DNA from: Bacteroidota bacterium | GTDB taxonomy: Bacteria; Bacteroidota; Bacteroidia; Chitinophagales; LD1 | Length of the DNA stretch: 64,000 bases | Assembly (NCBI GenBank): GCA_018267365.1 | Contig: JAFDYQ010000008.1 | Span: 62,001 to 126,000, forward strand | Reading direction: 5' to 3' | Made by a program: the position numbers and the translations under genes | Notes under the pieces: generated by a model | Databases searched by the model: none | Told to the model about the DNA's origin: nothing | What the model saw: only the letters and a program-made list of their open reading frames with translations | In this document: positions 34,353 to 43,698 of the stretch, piece after piece | How the letters are laid out: every line of letters begins with the position of its first letter | Position numbering within the stretch: the stretch's first letter is position 1

Positions 34353-36188
34353 TTATTGCGCCACTGACACCATAGCCGCCGCAGCCCGTTGCTCCTTTTG
34401 CAGTTTCTTCAGTTCGCGCTTCTCCTGGCGGATATACCAGGCGCGCTTGAGATATGGATATTGATTGAGGTCGTCCTCGGTGAAGTCTGGTGGCAGATCA
34501 TCATGCTTGATCACGCGCTCTGCACGGGACTTGAGCATGGCCTTGGCCAGCTGGTCAAACTTGGTCTGGAGCGCAGCCAGGGTCCACTCGCCAAAGACGG
34601 TGTGCCCACCCTCATACATCTGCACCTGATATTCTTCAAAAGTAGTCACATAGCCTGAGTATCCATTGGCATACGGCACGAGGATCACCTGGCGCACCCC
34701 CTTATCCTTCAGCGTTTCCTCCAGAGACTTGCGCAGGCGCTTGGCAGCTATGGTAGTGATCTCAAAAGGAAAGGCTGCCAGTGCTATATTGCCTATGGTA
34801 AAGATCTGTAGCGGTAGTATCCGCGGTGTCCATGGGTGGTCCTTATAGCCGATCTTCTCAAAGAAATACTTGATGGAAGCCACACTTGGGTCGAGCCAGC
34901 TCGGAGTGATAAGGCGGTCTATATGCTTCGTACCCAGCACACGGCGCGCGTGCGTCTCGATCATCACATCCTTCTTGCCCTGTGTGCGGTATTTGCGGTC
35001 CACAGCTGCGCGGAATTTTTCATTCTTAAACTTACAGAGGATACGTTCATACACTTTGACCATGCGCGATACCGTACGGAAAACCCACAGTAGCGGCGGA
35101 GGCGCTCCCGGGCCGTCCATCAGTGCGCCGCCAAAGAATGCGACGCCCTGTGAGGCAGGCCCCGTTTGCGCATCAAACTGTCCATTGGCAAACTCCGGAT
35201 CACTGGTCACATTGGCAAAATTGACAAACAGCGTGTCATAGTCTATACCGCCTGCCACCTCAAAGCCCTTCTTCTCCGCATTTTCATAGATCTCTATTGC
35301 CTTCTCAGATTGTAGCTTGCCATTGTAGCGGGCACTCTCAAAGTCGTCCCTATACTTACCCTCCCAATACCCTCTTTGAAATTTGTGCTTAGGATTGTAA
35401 ATGAACCTTGGAGTCACATCTCCACAAGTTCCTTGCGCAAATGCGGCTACGAAATCAGTTTTCCCTTGCTTGGAGAAGTAGTCCTCGGTAAAGCGCGAAG
35501 CATAGCCCTTATTATCAGAGCAGACCTTGTTGTTGTCATTGGATATACTGGTAGTGTGCACACCAAACCAGTTTATCTCACCTATATCCTCGCCATCTTC
35601 TCCGGTAAACTTCAAAAGGAGCATCTCGCGGTTCACTGCCAGGTGCGCAGTCTCACGGGTAGCTTTTTCTTTCACCTCAGGGTTCTGATTGTACTGATCC
35701 AGAGAGCGGTTAAACGCCACTTCCTTGTCAGGCTCAAAGGTGCCCGCAGAGGCGGTGATGTGTCCTGGGCGTACAGTCCGCTCAGCAGCTTCTACGGCAT
35801 CTGCTATGCCCCGCACGAGCTTTTGATATACCTCCATCACAAAGCCCGGAGTGCTGATGTTGTAGAAACCGTAATAAGAATATCCACTAGGCCCGCTGTG
35901 CGTGTGCTGAGCCGTGAGCATGAAGTTGTCATCATCATAGCCGCAGTTTGGATTGCGGTGGCGCAACTCTTTGAGTACACCCTTTTTTAAAGCGATGGTG
36001 ATGAAGCCGAGTTCGCAGTTCACCAGACAGACCTTAGTACCTGCCTCTTCGTCTTTTATGATAAATGCCCTCGCAAATAACGGAGTCTCTATGGACTCCA
36101 TGGTATTGAAATACAGGCCGTAACCTAGCATGCCTACACCCTTTTTGAATGCTGTAATATCCGCTTTCGCCGCTCCTATCTGAAACAT
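34353..36188 (-). CDS. Neutral/alkaline non-lysosomal ceramidase family protein
   Basis: A 611-residue protein related to neutral ceramidases, which split ceramide into sphingosine and a fatty acid. The start IGAAKADIT and MLTAQHTHSGPSGYSYYG (H95, H97) are the family hallmarks, including zinc-binding His. Later blocks include FAQGTCGDVTPRF. No signal peptide is present, unlike the secreted enzymes, so it may be cytoplasmic. About 60 residues are missing compared with full-length ceramidases, chiefly at the C-terminal end, which instead is a Lys/Arg-rich helical tail. Bacteroidota make sphingolipids, so the substrate could be endogenous, but this was not tested. Confidence 0.85.
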   Translation of the reverse strand: MFQIGAAKADITAFKKGVGMLGYGLYFNTMESIETPLFARAFIIKDEEAGTKVCLVNCELGFITIALKKGVLKELRHRNPNCGYDDDNFMLTAQHTHSGPSGYSYYGFYNISTPGFVMEVYQKLVRGIADAVEAAERTVRPGHITASAGTFEPDKEVAFNRSLDQYNQNPEVKEKATRETAHLAVNREMLLLKFTGEDGEDIGEINWFGVHTTSISNDNNKVCSDNKGYASRFTEDYFSKQGKTDFVAAFAQGTCGDVTPRFIYNPKHKFQRGYWEGKYRDDFESARYNGKLQSEKAIEIYENAEKKGFEVAGGIDYDTLFVNFANVTSDPEFANGQFDAQTGPASQGVAFFGGALMDGPGAPPPLLWVFRTVSRMVKVYERILCKFKNEKFRAAVDRKYRTQGKKDVMIETHARRVLGTKHIDRLITPSWLDPSVASIKYFFEKIGYKDHPWTPRILPLQIFTIGNIALAAFPFEITTIAAKRLRKSLEETLKDKGVRQVILVPYANGYSGYVTTFEEYQVQMYEGGHTVFGEWTLAALQTKFDQLAKAMLKSRAERVIKHDDLPPDFTEDDLNQYPYLKRAWYIRQEKRELKKLQKEQRAAAAMVSVAQ

Positions 36189-36361
36189 AAATGCACTTTT
36201 GATCTTCTAACCTGACGTAAATGTACCTAGTAATATGCTATGTGACGGGTGTATTTCAATGAGATAGGGGTATAATTAAAACGTACGGCGCAGCCGGCAA
36301 ATTTGGTTGAAAACGGCAAAACGATGGTTGATTTATAACCAATAGGAGCGCCAGGTGAGCC

Positions 36362-36829
36362 CTATCGCAGCTTTGTGATATCTATTTTTTCATTCTCCTT
36401 GATCGTGATGGGGATCTTCACACCCAGGGCCCTCACTACCACGGTACCGGAGATGGTCATGTCTATCTGCTTGTTCTTGAGGATATTCATGATGCCTTTC
36501 ACTATATCATTCCAGTTCATATCAGGCTTGATCACCAGGTCCAGTGGCACATTAAACTCACTTACTTTATTGATCAGCACCGGCTTGAGCTGACCCGCTG
36601 TAGCGATGTGCTTACCTTCTACCTCTACATTCATCAGTATCTCATTCAGCCGGAAACGAAACTTATTGGGATTGTAAAACACAAGCTCGCCGCTGAGCCG
36701 GAAACCGTCCTTATCCAGCTTGTGTATGCCAAAATTATCTACCCGTTTATATACCGGAGGATAGACTTTGCACGAGGATAGCGCAAACAGAAACGTCACA
36801 ATGATCAACCCGCAAAGCTTCTTTCCCAT
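36362..36829 (-). CDS. LEA type 2-like lipoprotein
   Basis: A 155-residue lipoprotein (signal peptide MGKKLCGLIIVTFLFALSSC, lipid-modified Cys at residue 20). The mature part is a single LEA14/WHy-type beta-sandwich: FRLSGELVFYNPNKFRFRLNEI in two pieces (FRLSGELVFYNPN and FRFRLNEI) with the NPN motif, and an ending with VKIPITIKENEKID. LEA2 domains are small envelope or stress proteins of unclear function. It overlaps the upstream LEA-type gene by one base (TGATG); an ATG at 36835 is an alternative start. Confidence 0.85.
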   Translation of the reverse strand: MGKKLCGLIIVTFLFALSSCKVYPPVYKRVDNFGIHKLDKDGFRLSGELVFYNPNKFRFRLNEILMNVEVEGKHIATAGQLKPVLINKVSEFNVPLDLVIKPDMNWNDIVKGIMNILKNKQIDMTISGTVVVRALGVKIPITIKENEKIDITKLR

Positions 36830-37269
36830 CACCATATCTTTTTGACCTTTCCAGTGCACTCTACCGGAAAGGTATAATTGGCAAAGGTCACGTCCGAACC
36901 GCCAGTGCCCGTAATATGGACCGGAATGCTATCCGTAGAGGCGAGCAGTCGCCCCGATAGAGGAAACCGTACCTGAAAAGAGAAATCGAACCGCTCCTCC
37001 CCTTTTATAGCCGTTTTAAACTCATCGTGTATCACGCCCACTACCTCTTCATCCAGCGCGATAGTGACATCTACTTTGCCTAGGTTGGCGCGCATTTTAT
37101 TCGGATTGCGGAAAACGATATCGCCGCGCAGCTCATAGGTGCTATCAGCTATGCGTGCGATCTGCAGATGATCTGCCCCGATGCATTGCAGCGGACGCGG
37201 TTTATTGATATAGAAATATCCTGCTATGAAAATGAGCAGTATGCCGAGGATGACGAGTGTCTTTTTCAC
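36829..37269 (-). CDS. LEA type 2-like protein with an N-terminal membrane anchor
   Basis: A 146-residue protein with one hydrophobic N-terminal segment (residues 3-21) and no lipobox, so it is probably anchored in the inner membrane. The rest is a LEA14/WHy-like domain with YELRGDIVFRNPNK and the FPLSGRLLAS segment. It pairs with the lipoprotein gene downstream, an arrangement that suggests a duplicated domain placed in two membranes. It starts 12 bases after the acyl-CoA dehydrogenase stop, so the three genes share a transcript. Confidence 0.82.
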   Translation of the reverse strand: MKKTLVILGILLIFIAGYFYINKPRPLQCIGADHLQIARIADSTYELRGDIVFRNPNKMRANLGKVDVTIALDEEVVGVIHDEFKTAIKGEERFDFSFQVRFPLSGRLLASTDSIPVHITGTGGSDVTFANYTFPVECTGKVKKIW

Positions 37270-37281
37270 AGACTATCCTGA

Positions 37282-38433
37282 TTATTTCAGCACGCTGCGC
37301 GCGATGAGTTCTTTCATGATCTCATTGGTCCCGGCATAGATACGCTGCACACGGGCATCTGCCCATGCGCGCGCTACCTGGTACTCCCAGATATAACCGT
37401 AGCCACCGTGTAGCTGCACGCACTCGTCCGCTACCTTGCTCTGCAGGTCAGAGAGCCAGTATTTGCAGGAGGAGGCCATAGCAGCATCCAGTTTACCTTC
37501 ATTGTGCAGCTCCACGCAGCGGTCTGCAAACATACGGCCTATGCCTACCTCAGTAGCCATCTCAGCCAGCTTGAAGCGTGTATTTTGAAACTCATTGATC
37601 GCCTTGCCAAATGCCTGGCGGTCCTTGGTATATTGCACAGTCACATCCAGGCAGCCCTCCGCACCGGCTATAGCACCGAGGCCCACTACCAGGCGTTCCT
37701 GTATCAATTTATGCATGAGGTATTTGAACCCTTCACCTTCTTTGCCCAGCAGATTTTCCTTCGGCACCTCTACATTCTCAAAGAAAAGCTCGCAGGTGTC
37801 CTGTGCGTGCAGGCCCACTTTCTCAAAGGGTTTGCCCTTTGAGTAGCCTTTCATACCAGACTCCAGCAGCAGCAGAGATATGCCCTTAGCACCCTTGGTA
37901 GGGTCAGTCTTGACTGCTACCACGCATACGTCGCTCAGGTATCCATTGGTGATAAAAGTTTTCGAGCCATTTACTAGATAGTGGTCACCCTTGTCTACCG
38001 CAGTCGTACGCATACCCTGCAGGTCACTGCCGGCACCCGGCTCAGTCATAGCCACAGCGGCTATCGCTTCGCCTGAAACCATCTTTGGCAGCCATTTTTT
38101 CTTTACCTCCTCAGTGCCGTACTCCTCCAGATATGGGCATACGATATCAGAGTGCAGCGAGTAGCCCACTGCCTCAGATGCCAGGCCCAGGCGGCCCATT
38201 TCCTCCAGCACGATCGCATTGTAGCGAAAGTCCTTGATGCCAAGGCCACCATACTGCTCATCTACCTGCATGCAGAGGAAGCCCGCCTCGCCCAGCTGCT
38301 GCCAGCTCTCACGGGTCACCATCTGCGCTTTCTCCCATTTGGCATGGTTTGGCTCGATGTGCTTCTTGGTAAAATCTCTGACAGAGCTGGCAAACATCAG
38401 ATGCTCCTCTGTGTATAGCGTGCGTGGAAACAT
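37282..38433 (-). CDS. Acyl-CoA dehydrogenase (long-chain type)
   Basis: A 383-residue FAD enzyme of fatty-acid beta-oxidation. Signatures are AAVAMTEPGAGSDLQGM (about residues 133-149) and the C-terminal QLHGGYGYIWEYQVARAW with the later RIYAGTNEIMKELIA block, where the Glu is the catalytic base of many members. The opening MFPRTLYTEEHLMF resembles long-chain and acyl-ACP-type dehydrogenases. It heads a three-gene run with two LEA-type genes. The exact chain length is not readable. Confidence 0.92.
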   Translation of the reverse strand: MFPRTLYTEEHLMFASSVRDFTKKHIEPNHAKWEKAQMVTRESWQQLGEAGFLCMQVDEQYGGLGIKDFRYNAIVLEEMGRLGLASEAVGYSLHSDIVCPYLEEYGTEEVKKKWLPKMVSGEAIAAVAMTEPGAGSDLQGMRTTAVDKGDHYLVNGSKTFITNGYLSDVCVVAVKTDPTKGAKGISLLLLESGMKGYSKGKPFEKVGLHAQDTCELFFENVEVPKENLLGKEGEGFKYLMHKLIQERLVVGLGAIAGAEGCLDVTVQYTKDRQAFGKAINEFQNTRFKLAEMATEVGIGRMFADRCVELHNEGKLDAAMASSCKYWLSDLQSKVADECVQLHGGYGYIWEYQVARAWADARVQRIYAGTNEIMKELIARSVLK

Positions 38434-38549
38434 AGTTTTGAAAAATTTTAGTGCAATAGTAGCAAATAGTTACCTAACGGTGGTAGACTATATCTCACTG
38501 GACAAAAGTGCCGCGATGCACTATATTTACCTATCACAAAACATCTGAT

Positions 38550-39125
38550 ATGACCCGCCTCTTGTCTCTCAAAACGCTGGCACTCGCCGGTGTAGCCCTG
38601 CTACTGATAGCAGCCGGTGACGGCAGCAACCTGAAACTCTGGGACCCGGCCAATAAGCTGACCTGGGCAGACTATCGCGACACAGCGCTGACCGGTAGCA
38701 AGATCCGCGCAGCTATGACCAACTCAGGGATCGTTTTCAGCGTAAGGCAGCAGGATGAGGATGTGATAGTGACTTGCTATGCCCAAATGGACCGGGACAA
38801 ATCCTTCGTAGATACCGCCAAAAAACTACCGCGCATCCTCCAGCATGAGCAATATCATTTTAATATCACTGAATACTGGAGCCGCAAACTGAAGAAAGAT
38901 ATTGCTACAGGCCATTTCACAGTCAAGAATTTCAAACAAAAGGCAATAGACCTGCAGCAGGATGCCAATACCAAATGCAAAGAAATGCAGGTAGAGTATG
39001 ACACCGAGACCAAACACTCCATACTGAAAGACGAACAAAAAAAGTGGGAGCAGAAAGTGGATGAGCTCCTCAAAAAAACGGAACAGTACGGAGACAAGAA
39101 GGTCGCCCTTACGCTCGGGTCTTAG
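38550..39125 (+). CDS. DUF922-type putative zinc protease, secreted
   Basis: A 191-residue protein with a hydrophobic N-terminus (signal peptide or anchor up to about residue 27). It has KLTWADYRDTALTGSKIRAA in the typical position, a NSGIVFSV segment, and the ILQHEQYHFNITE motif, in which the His residues match the HExxH-like zinc site of DUF922 proteins. The C-terminal part is a charged helix. The ATG at 38550 is used. The last 17 bases overlap the convergent desaturase gene. Confidence 0.8.
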   Translation: MTRLLSLKTLALAGVALLLIAAGDGSNLKLWDPANKLTWADYRDTALTGSKIRAAMTNSGIVFSVRQQDEDVIVTCYAQMDRDKSFVDTAKKLPRILQHEQYHFNITEYWSRKLKKDIATGHFTVKNFKQKAIDLQQDANTKCKEMQVEYDTETKHSILKDEQKKWEQKVDELLKKTEQYGDKKVALTLGS

Positions 39126-40107
39126 CAGGTATGATGGCCATCCGGATGATAGACCAATAATTATACTCGAGATTGGCGTGGTCGTAGTAGCCCTTCCTTA
39201 GTAGTATATCATGCATCAGTGGCAGGTTGTACGATGGTGCTCCCATGCACAGATGGTGCTCCACATGATAGTTGACATGGTATGGGGCAAATAACATTCT
39301 TTCTACGAAATTGGCATAGGTCGTACGGGTATTGCGCTGCGGATCGGTGCGATCCTCTACTATGCAGTGCTCTGCCATAGAGCGCACGCGCAGGCTGAAA
39401 TTGTAGGTCGTAAACATCGCACCTATCCAGAGCAGGTATAGCCATGGTTTGCCTGTCAGAGCCAAAATGCCAAACAAGATCAGATTAGCCGTGAGCGGTC
39501 CCCACAGATTGCGGGCAGCATTGCTTAGGGTCCCTTTCCAATTCTTCCTCTCTTTGATCCGCTCTATGGCCCCGCCCAGATTGTATTTCAGTATTCCTAC
39601 GTGCATAGCTATCACACCTATCTGTGCCTTGACCCCTGTAGCTCCTACCAGGTCGCGCGCTACCTTGCGCACCATGCTGAAGGCTGTAGTAGGATATCCT
39701 TTGGTCAGACTCATGTCTGGATCATTATCGAGTCCCGTATACATATGATGCTCGCGATGGTATGGGCGATACTGATAGAGGTTTTGCAGAATGGGATAAG
39801 CTCCAAACCAGTTTCCCACAAAATCATTCAAGCGCCGTGAGGTAAAGACAGAATCATGGGAGCAATCGTGTAGCAATATGGCACAGGCCAGTTGCTTGCC
39901 GCCTAGGATAAACAACGCCAGGATGATGGTAAAGGGATTGGTCCATATACCAGCTATAGCAAAGGCAAAGGCGATCCAAAACCACGTATCAAGCACTCCC
40001 AATGCTGCACGCCAGTCAGACTTGCGCATTACGGCCTTCACCTCATCAGGAGTGAGATACTGTCGTAGCTGCGTGGTATACCACTGGAGGTGATTAGGAG
40101 CCATCAT
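39109..40107 (-). CDS. Membrane fatty acid desaturase
   Basis: A 332-residue di-iron desaturase. All three His boxes are present: HDCSH (80-84), HREHH (117-121) and NYHVEHH near residue 285, with four or more membrane helices between them. It would add a double bond to an acyl chain of a lipid or acyl-CoA in the membrane. The spacing is that of front-end/sphingolipid-type desaturases as well as of several phospholipid desaturases, so the substrate is open. Two adjoining ATG codons (40107, 40104) could start it. Confidence 0.9.
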   Translation of the reverse strand: MMAPNHLQWYTTQLRQYLTPDEVKAVMRKSDWRAALGVLDTWFWIAFAFAIAGIWTNPFTIILALFILGGKQLACAILLHDCSHDSVFTSRRLNDFVGNWFGAYPILQNLYQYRPYHREHHMYTGLDNDPDMSLTKGYPTTAFSMVRKVARDLVGATGVKAQIGVIAMHVGILKYNLGGAIERIKERKNWKGTLSNAARNLWGPLTANLILFGILALTGKPWLYLLWIGAMFTTYNFSLRVRSMAEHCIVEDRTDPQRNTRTTYANFVERMLFAPYHVNYHVEHHLCMGAPSYNLPLMHDILLRKGYYDHANLEYNYWSIIRMAIIPAKTRA

Positions 40108-40166
40108 ACGAATTTAAAGATTTTTAGCCTACCAGAGTCAATCGCTTTTAGCAGTTTTGACAATCG

Positions 40167-40673
40167 ATGAGGGACAATCATTTATATATACTCCTGACAC
40201 TTCTAGGCATGAGTTGTGCTGTGGCCCAGGCGCAACCCCTGCAGGCTGATTCTCTCTGGTGTGACAATCTGAACAACATCATTCGATGCGTGAGTATGGC
40301 CCAGGTATATGAGCCGGTGGGGCCGCGGTCTATAGATACCTTTGATATTGCGCCCTTTGCCCCTCAGGTCCACCTGACCACTACTGATAGCGAGATCATG
40401 CAGCGCCGGTACAAAAAAGTGACCTATACTACCGATCTCCGCAGCACTTACACTGATCGCAGCCTTGCCTCACTAATTATGGATCAGTGGTATGAGAAAT
40501 TCAAACACTGTCTGGATGGATGGGATACAGCGCGGATAGATAATCGCGATGGTAAGACAGAAGTAAAGGATTACTTCATCACCAATGGAGAAGATGAGAC
40601 GACGGTCCGCATCAGTCTACAGAGAGACTCCGCCTTTAGTGACGGCTACCATGTGAGAATTACCATATATTAG
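40167..40673 (+). CDS. Secreted protein, unknown function
   Basis: A 168-residue protein with a signal peptide ending VAQAQ (about residue 23). I recognise no domain; the mature part has two Cys (CDNLNNIIRC) ten residues apart near the N-terminus and then mixed alpha/beta segments. Its stop is five bases before the GTG start of the GT22-type gene, so the two are probably co-transcribed. Confidence 0.78.
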   Translation: MRDNHLYILLTLLGMSCAVAQAQPLQADSLWCDNLNNIIRCVSMAQVYEPVGPRSIDTFDIAPFAPQVHLTTTDSEIMQRRYKKVTYTTDLRSTYTDRSLASLIMDQWYEKFKHCLDGWDTARIDNRDGKTEVKDYFITNGEDETTVRISLQRDSAFSDGYHVRITIY

Positions 40674-40677
40674 CTGC

Positions 40678-42177
40678 GTGATAAAGGATATCATAGCCTC
40701 GCATCGCCGCACCTTTTTCAGTTGTATCACCATATCACTACTACTGTATCTGGTCTCCGCTTGGCATAGCGCTATATATTTGCATCCGGATGAGCACTAC
40801 CAGATCGTAGAGTTTGCGTCGTACAAGATGGGCATCACGCATGCTGACCAGATGGCCTGGGAGTTTGCCGAGCAGATCCGGTCTGGTGCACAGCCTTTAC
40901 TATGCTATGCTCTCCTGCGCAGCTTTGAGGCGCTACATATCACAGATCACTATAGCCAGTTATTTCTATTGCGGCTACTGTCCGGATTGCTCTCGCTACT
41001 ATCCCTTACTTTGCTGTGCATTACTGCTCTGCCCTTTATCAGGGCGGAGTACCGCCGCACCTTTATTATATCGAGCTTCCTTTTCTGGTATCCGTACGTG
41101 TATGGTGTACATTTTTCCTCAGAGACATGGTCGGCCTGCATGATTATGATGGCCATCTCCCTGCTGGTATGGCACTATCAGCGAAACAGTGAGAGAACTG
41201 CCTGGCTTTTCGCCGGCGTGGGAGGATTGCTGGGCCTCGCATTCCTCTTTCGCTTTCAGACAGCAGTGATCTCTCTGGGCATCCTTTGCTGGCTCCTTTT
41301 TATCAGAAAAGAAAGGCAGTCACTCCTCTATCTGATCAGCGCAGGTCTGCTGGTACTCGGTCTGGGTGCACTGACAGATAGATGGCTATATGAGGAGTGG
41401 GTCTTTGTGCCATGGCGGTATTTTGATGCTGCCTTTATACATCAGCATAGTGACTTTGGCGCGCAGCCGCTTTATTTCTTCCCTCTGTTTTTTATTCTGA
41501 TGCTCACTCCGGCGCTTGGCATCGTGGCGCTCATAGCGCTACCGGTGGCCTTTATCACACAGCCGCGCATTATTTATATATGGGCGCTCCTCCCCTTCAT
41601 CGTACTGCACATGCTGGTCCCGCACAAGGAATGGCGGTTCTTTTATCCTGTCATTTCTTTTATCCCTCTGCTGGTATTCCTTGCCTGGCAGGGTTGGAGA
41701 GACCGCGCGTGGCCTATGCCCTCACATATATTATCCATAGGCAAATGGTCTGTGGTAATCTTTGATATCATAGCACTGGCGCTTCTGATATTTTGGTCTG
41801 ATGTACGCTTTGATCAGAAAATATTTGAGCAGCGCATCCACCATCTGGCGCGTACCGGCACAGTGATGATCTATGAGACCTCTGCCCAGGTCAGTCCGTA
41901 CATACTGCCCAAAGCCACTATACCCAGAGACCTGTATCCGGAGTATCTGCGCGACAGCAGTGTGCATGAGATCTTAGTGTCAGATCTGGCCACAGTCACT
42001 CCGCATGGCGGAGATACGGTCACACTGATCTGCACGGATCAGTATGAATGGCCGCACGGCAAGAAAGGGCTTGTCGTCAGGCATACCCGCCCGGATATGT
42101 CGTGGCTACGCCATATAATAGGCGATGACATCAATAGAGAGATAGAGCTGAATAATTACTACCTTATCAGATTGTGA
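40678..42177 (+). CDS. GT22-like (PIG-B/Alg9-type) membrane mannosyltransferase homologue
   Basis: A 499-residue protein with about ten hydrophobic segments. The first luminal-type loop has HPDEHYQ (H36-E39), and a later loop has HKEWRFFYP (H316-E318), the two hallmarks of the GT22 GT-C family of eukaryotic GPI and N-glycan mannosyltransferases (PIG-B has HPDEHWQ and HKEFRF-type motifs, from memory). The enzyme would use a polyprenyl-phosphate sugar on the periplasmic face. The start is a GTG, five bases after the preceding stop. A convergent GT-C gene follows. Confidence 0.85.
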   Translation: MIKDIIASHRRTFFSCITISLLLYLVSAWHSAIYLHPDEHYQIVEFASYKMGITHADQMAWEFAEQIRSGAQPLLCYALLRSFEALHITDHYSQLFLLRLLSGLLSLLSLTLLCITALPFIRAEYRRTFIISSFLFWYPYVYGVHFSSETWSACMIMMAISLLVWHYQRNSERTAWLFAGVGGLLGLAFLFRFQTAVISLGILCWLLFIRKERQSLLYLISAGLLVLGLGALTDRWLYEEWVFVPWRYFDAAFIHQHSDFGAQPLYFFPLFFILMLTPALGIVALIALPVAFITQPRIIYIWALLPFIVLHMLVPHKEWRFFYPVISFIPLLVFLAWQGWRDRAWPMPSHILSIGKWSVVIFDIIALALLIFWSDVRFDQKIFEQRIHHLARTGTVMIYETSAQVSPYILPKATIPRDLYPEYLRDSSVHEILVSDLATVTPHGGDTVTLICTDQYEWPHGKKGLVVRHTRPDMSWLRHIIGDDINREIELNNYYLIRL

Positions 42178-42210
42178 CCTGCTGCGCTACTATAGGAGAA
42201 CAGAAGTAAG

Positions 42211-43686
42211 CTAGTTATTCTCCGATAATGAACGGAAGTAAACAGTCCGAAACCTCCAGAAAAAGGACATCGTGCTGATAAAGGTCAAAACAAGTATAAT
42301 GTAATAAGGCATAGTATCATGACGCGCAAAAGTCATGGTATCCTGGGCTACGGCCAGTCCCAGCATGACGAGCAGCCACTGCACAAACCGCACATCGCTC
42401 TCCTGCAGCAGCAGGGGCAGTATAAATAACAGGTACCAGGGATACAGCACGTGCGAGTAGAAAAGGAGAAACAAAAGAAGCAATCTGACATAATTTCTGC
42501 ACCAATTCATAAAGGTACGGTCGCCCCGCCAAAAGCGTAGCAAAACAACGATACTGACCACGAGCGCAAACACTTGTAAGATCATCTTGACAGCCAGCCA
42601 TGACCTGAGCTGTCCGTCAGAGACACCCGATGGACGCTGTATGCTGCTGTTTACTTCTTCATTGTGCCCAGTGACCACAGCCGGAGCGAAATACACGATA
42701 TCGCCTATTATTTCTGCAGCAGATTTAGCCGGATTCTGCAGGGCCAGAAATTTAAAAGGTACCGCAAAAGTATCTCCGGATGTATAATAAGGTAGATAAA
42801 GTAAACTAAGCATGGTAAACGTGATGATTAAACCAGCTGTAATACGCATGAAAAACTGCGACCAGCTGCTCCTGAGCAGAAAGACACCTCCGATCAGGAA
42901 AGGCAACATCAAAACATAGCTCATCTTTGCGCCTATCGCCAGGCCTGCAAATACGAAGGCCGCATACCACCTGCCTGACACCAGAGTGTAGAGCAAACCT
43001 GCCACCAGCGCTATAGCTATCGCATCGCAATGAAGCTGCCCGACACCTTGTATCATAAAGATCGGATTGAGCAGGATGAGTGCCAGCATCTGCGCACTGA
43101 GCCTGAGCAATGATCCCACCCGCAGCATAAACTCTATGAAGACAGCAGCCCATACTACTGCCAGGACCTTATACGCCACTATTGACATGATTACATTCCC
43201 ACCACCTGTCAGCGTAGCGATACGCGATGTAGTCAGACAGACAGGACCGTACACGCAGGGAGCCTGCCGCCACAGCGGCCCTACCAGAGAGAAGAACGAT
43301 GACACCCGCAGTGCCCCTGTATCGGTGTACACGTCTACCCCTTTATTAGCCGCATCTCCATATGACAGTAGGGAGAAAAGATCATTGCTCAGCATGGGCA
43401 GCATGAGCGAGTAGACCACTACCAGTGCATAGGCAGCTATTCGCAGCTGACTCATCGATAGCTCTCCACTACGCCATAGCCTGTAGAGCGCTACAGCGCT
43501 AGCAGCCAGCGCTGCCAGAAAACTAACGAAGGTGATCCACAGCGCTACGCCATCTATCGCATGACCATCTACCGCCACACCACCGGCTATAGTGGCTCGC
43601 AGCCATGATAGCAGCGAAAATATAAACGCTGATAGCATCATGGTTCTCAAGTAAGGCTGCCGGTACAAAAATGAAAAACTCTCCAA
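42211..43686 (-). CDS. GT-C membrane glycosyltransferase, MptB/GT87-like
   Basis: A 491-residue polytopic protein with about 12 hydrophobic segments. A short acidic loop after the second or third helix (SNDLFSLLSYGDAANKG) and the CVYGPVC segment resemble the DxYxY and YGP features of polyprenol-phosphomannose-dependent mannosyltransferases (MptA/MptB). The start is a TTG at 43686; the first ATG is 15 codons later and would begin right in the first helix. Its neighbour is an acyltransferase 12 bases upstream on the same strand. Donor and acceptor are unknown. Confidence 0.78.
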   Translation of the reverse strand: MESFSFLYRQPYLRTMMLSAFIFSLLSWLRATIAGGVAVDGHAIDGVALWITFVSFLAALAASAVALYRLWRSGELSMSQLRIAAYALVVVYSLMLPMLSNDLFSLLSYGDAANKGVDVYTDTGALRVSSFFSLVGPLWRQAPCVYGPVCLTTSRIATLTGGGNVIMSIVAYKVLAVVWAAVFIEFMLRVGSLLRLSAQMLALILLNPIFMIQGVGQLHCDAIAIALVAGLLYTLVSGRWYAAFVFAGLAIGAKMSYVLMLPFLIGGVFLLRSSWSQFFMRITAGLIITFTMLSLLYLPYYTSGDTFAVPFKFLALQNPAKSAAEIIGDIVYFAPAVVTGHNEEVNSSIQRPSGVSDGQLRSWLAVKMILQVFALVVSIVVLLRFWRGDRTFMNWCRNYVRLLLLFLLFYSHVLYPWYLLFILPLLLQESDVRFVQWLLVMLGLAVAQDTMTFARHDTMPYYIILVLTFISTMSFFWRFRTVYFRSLSENN

Positions 43687-43698
43687 GATCTATCGGTT

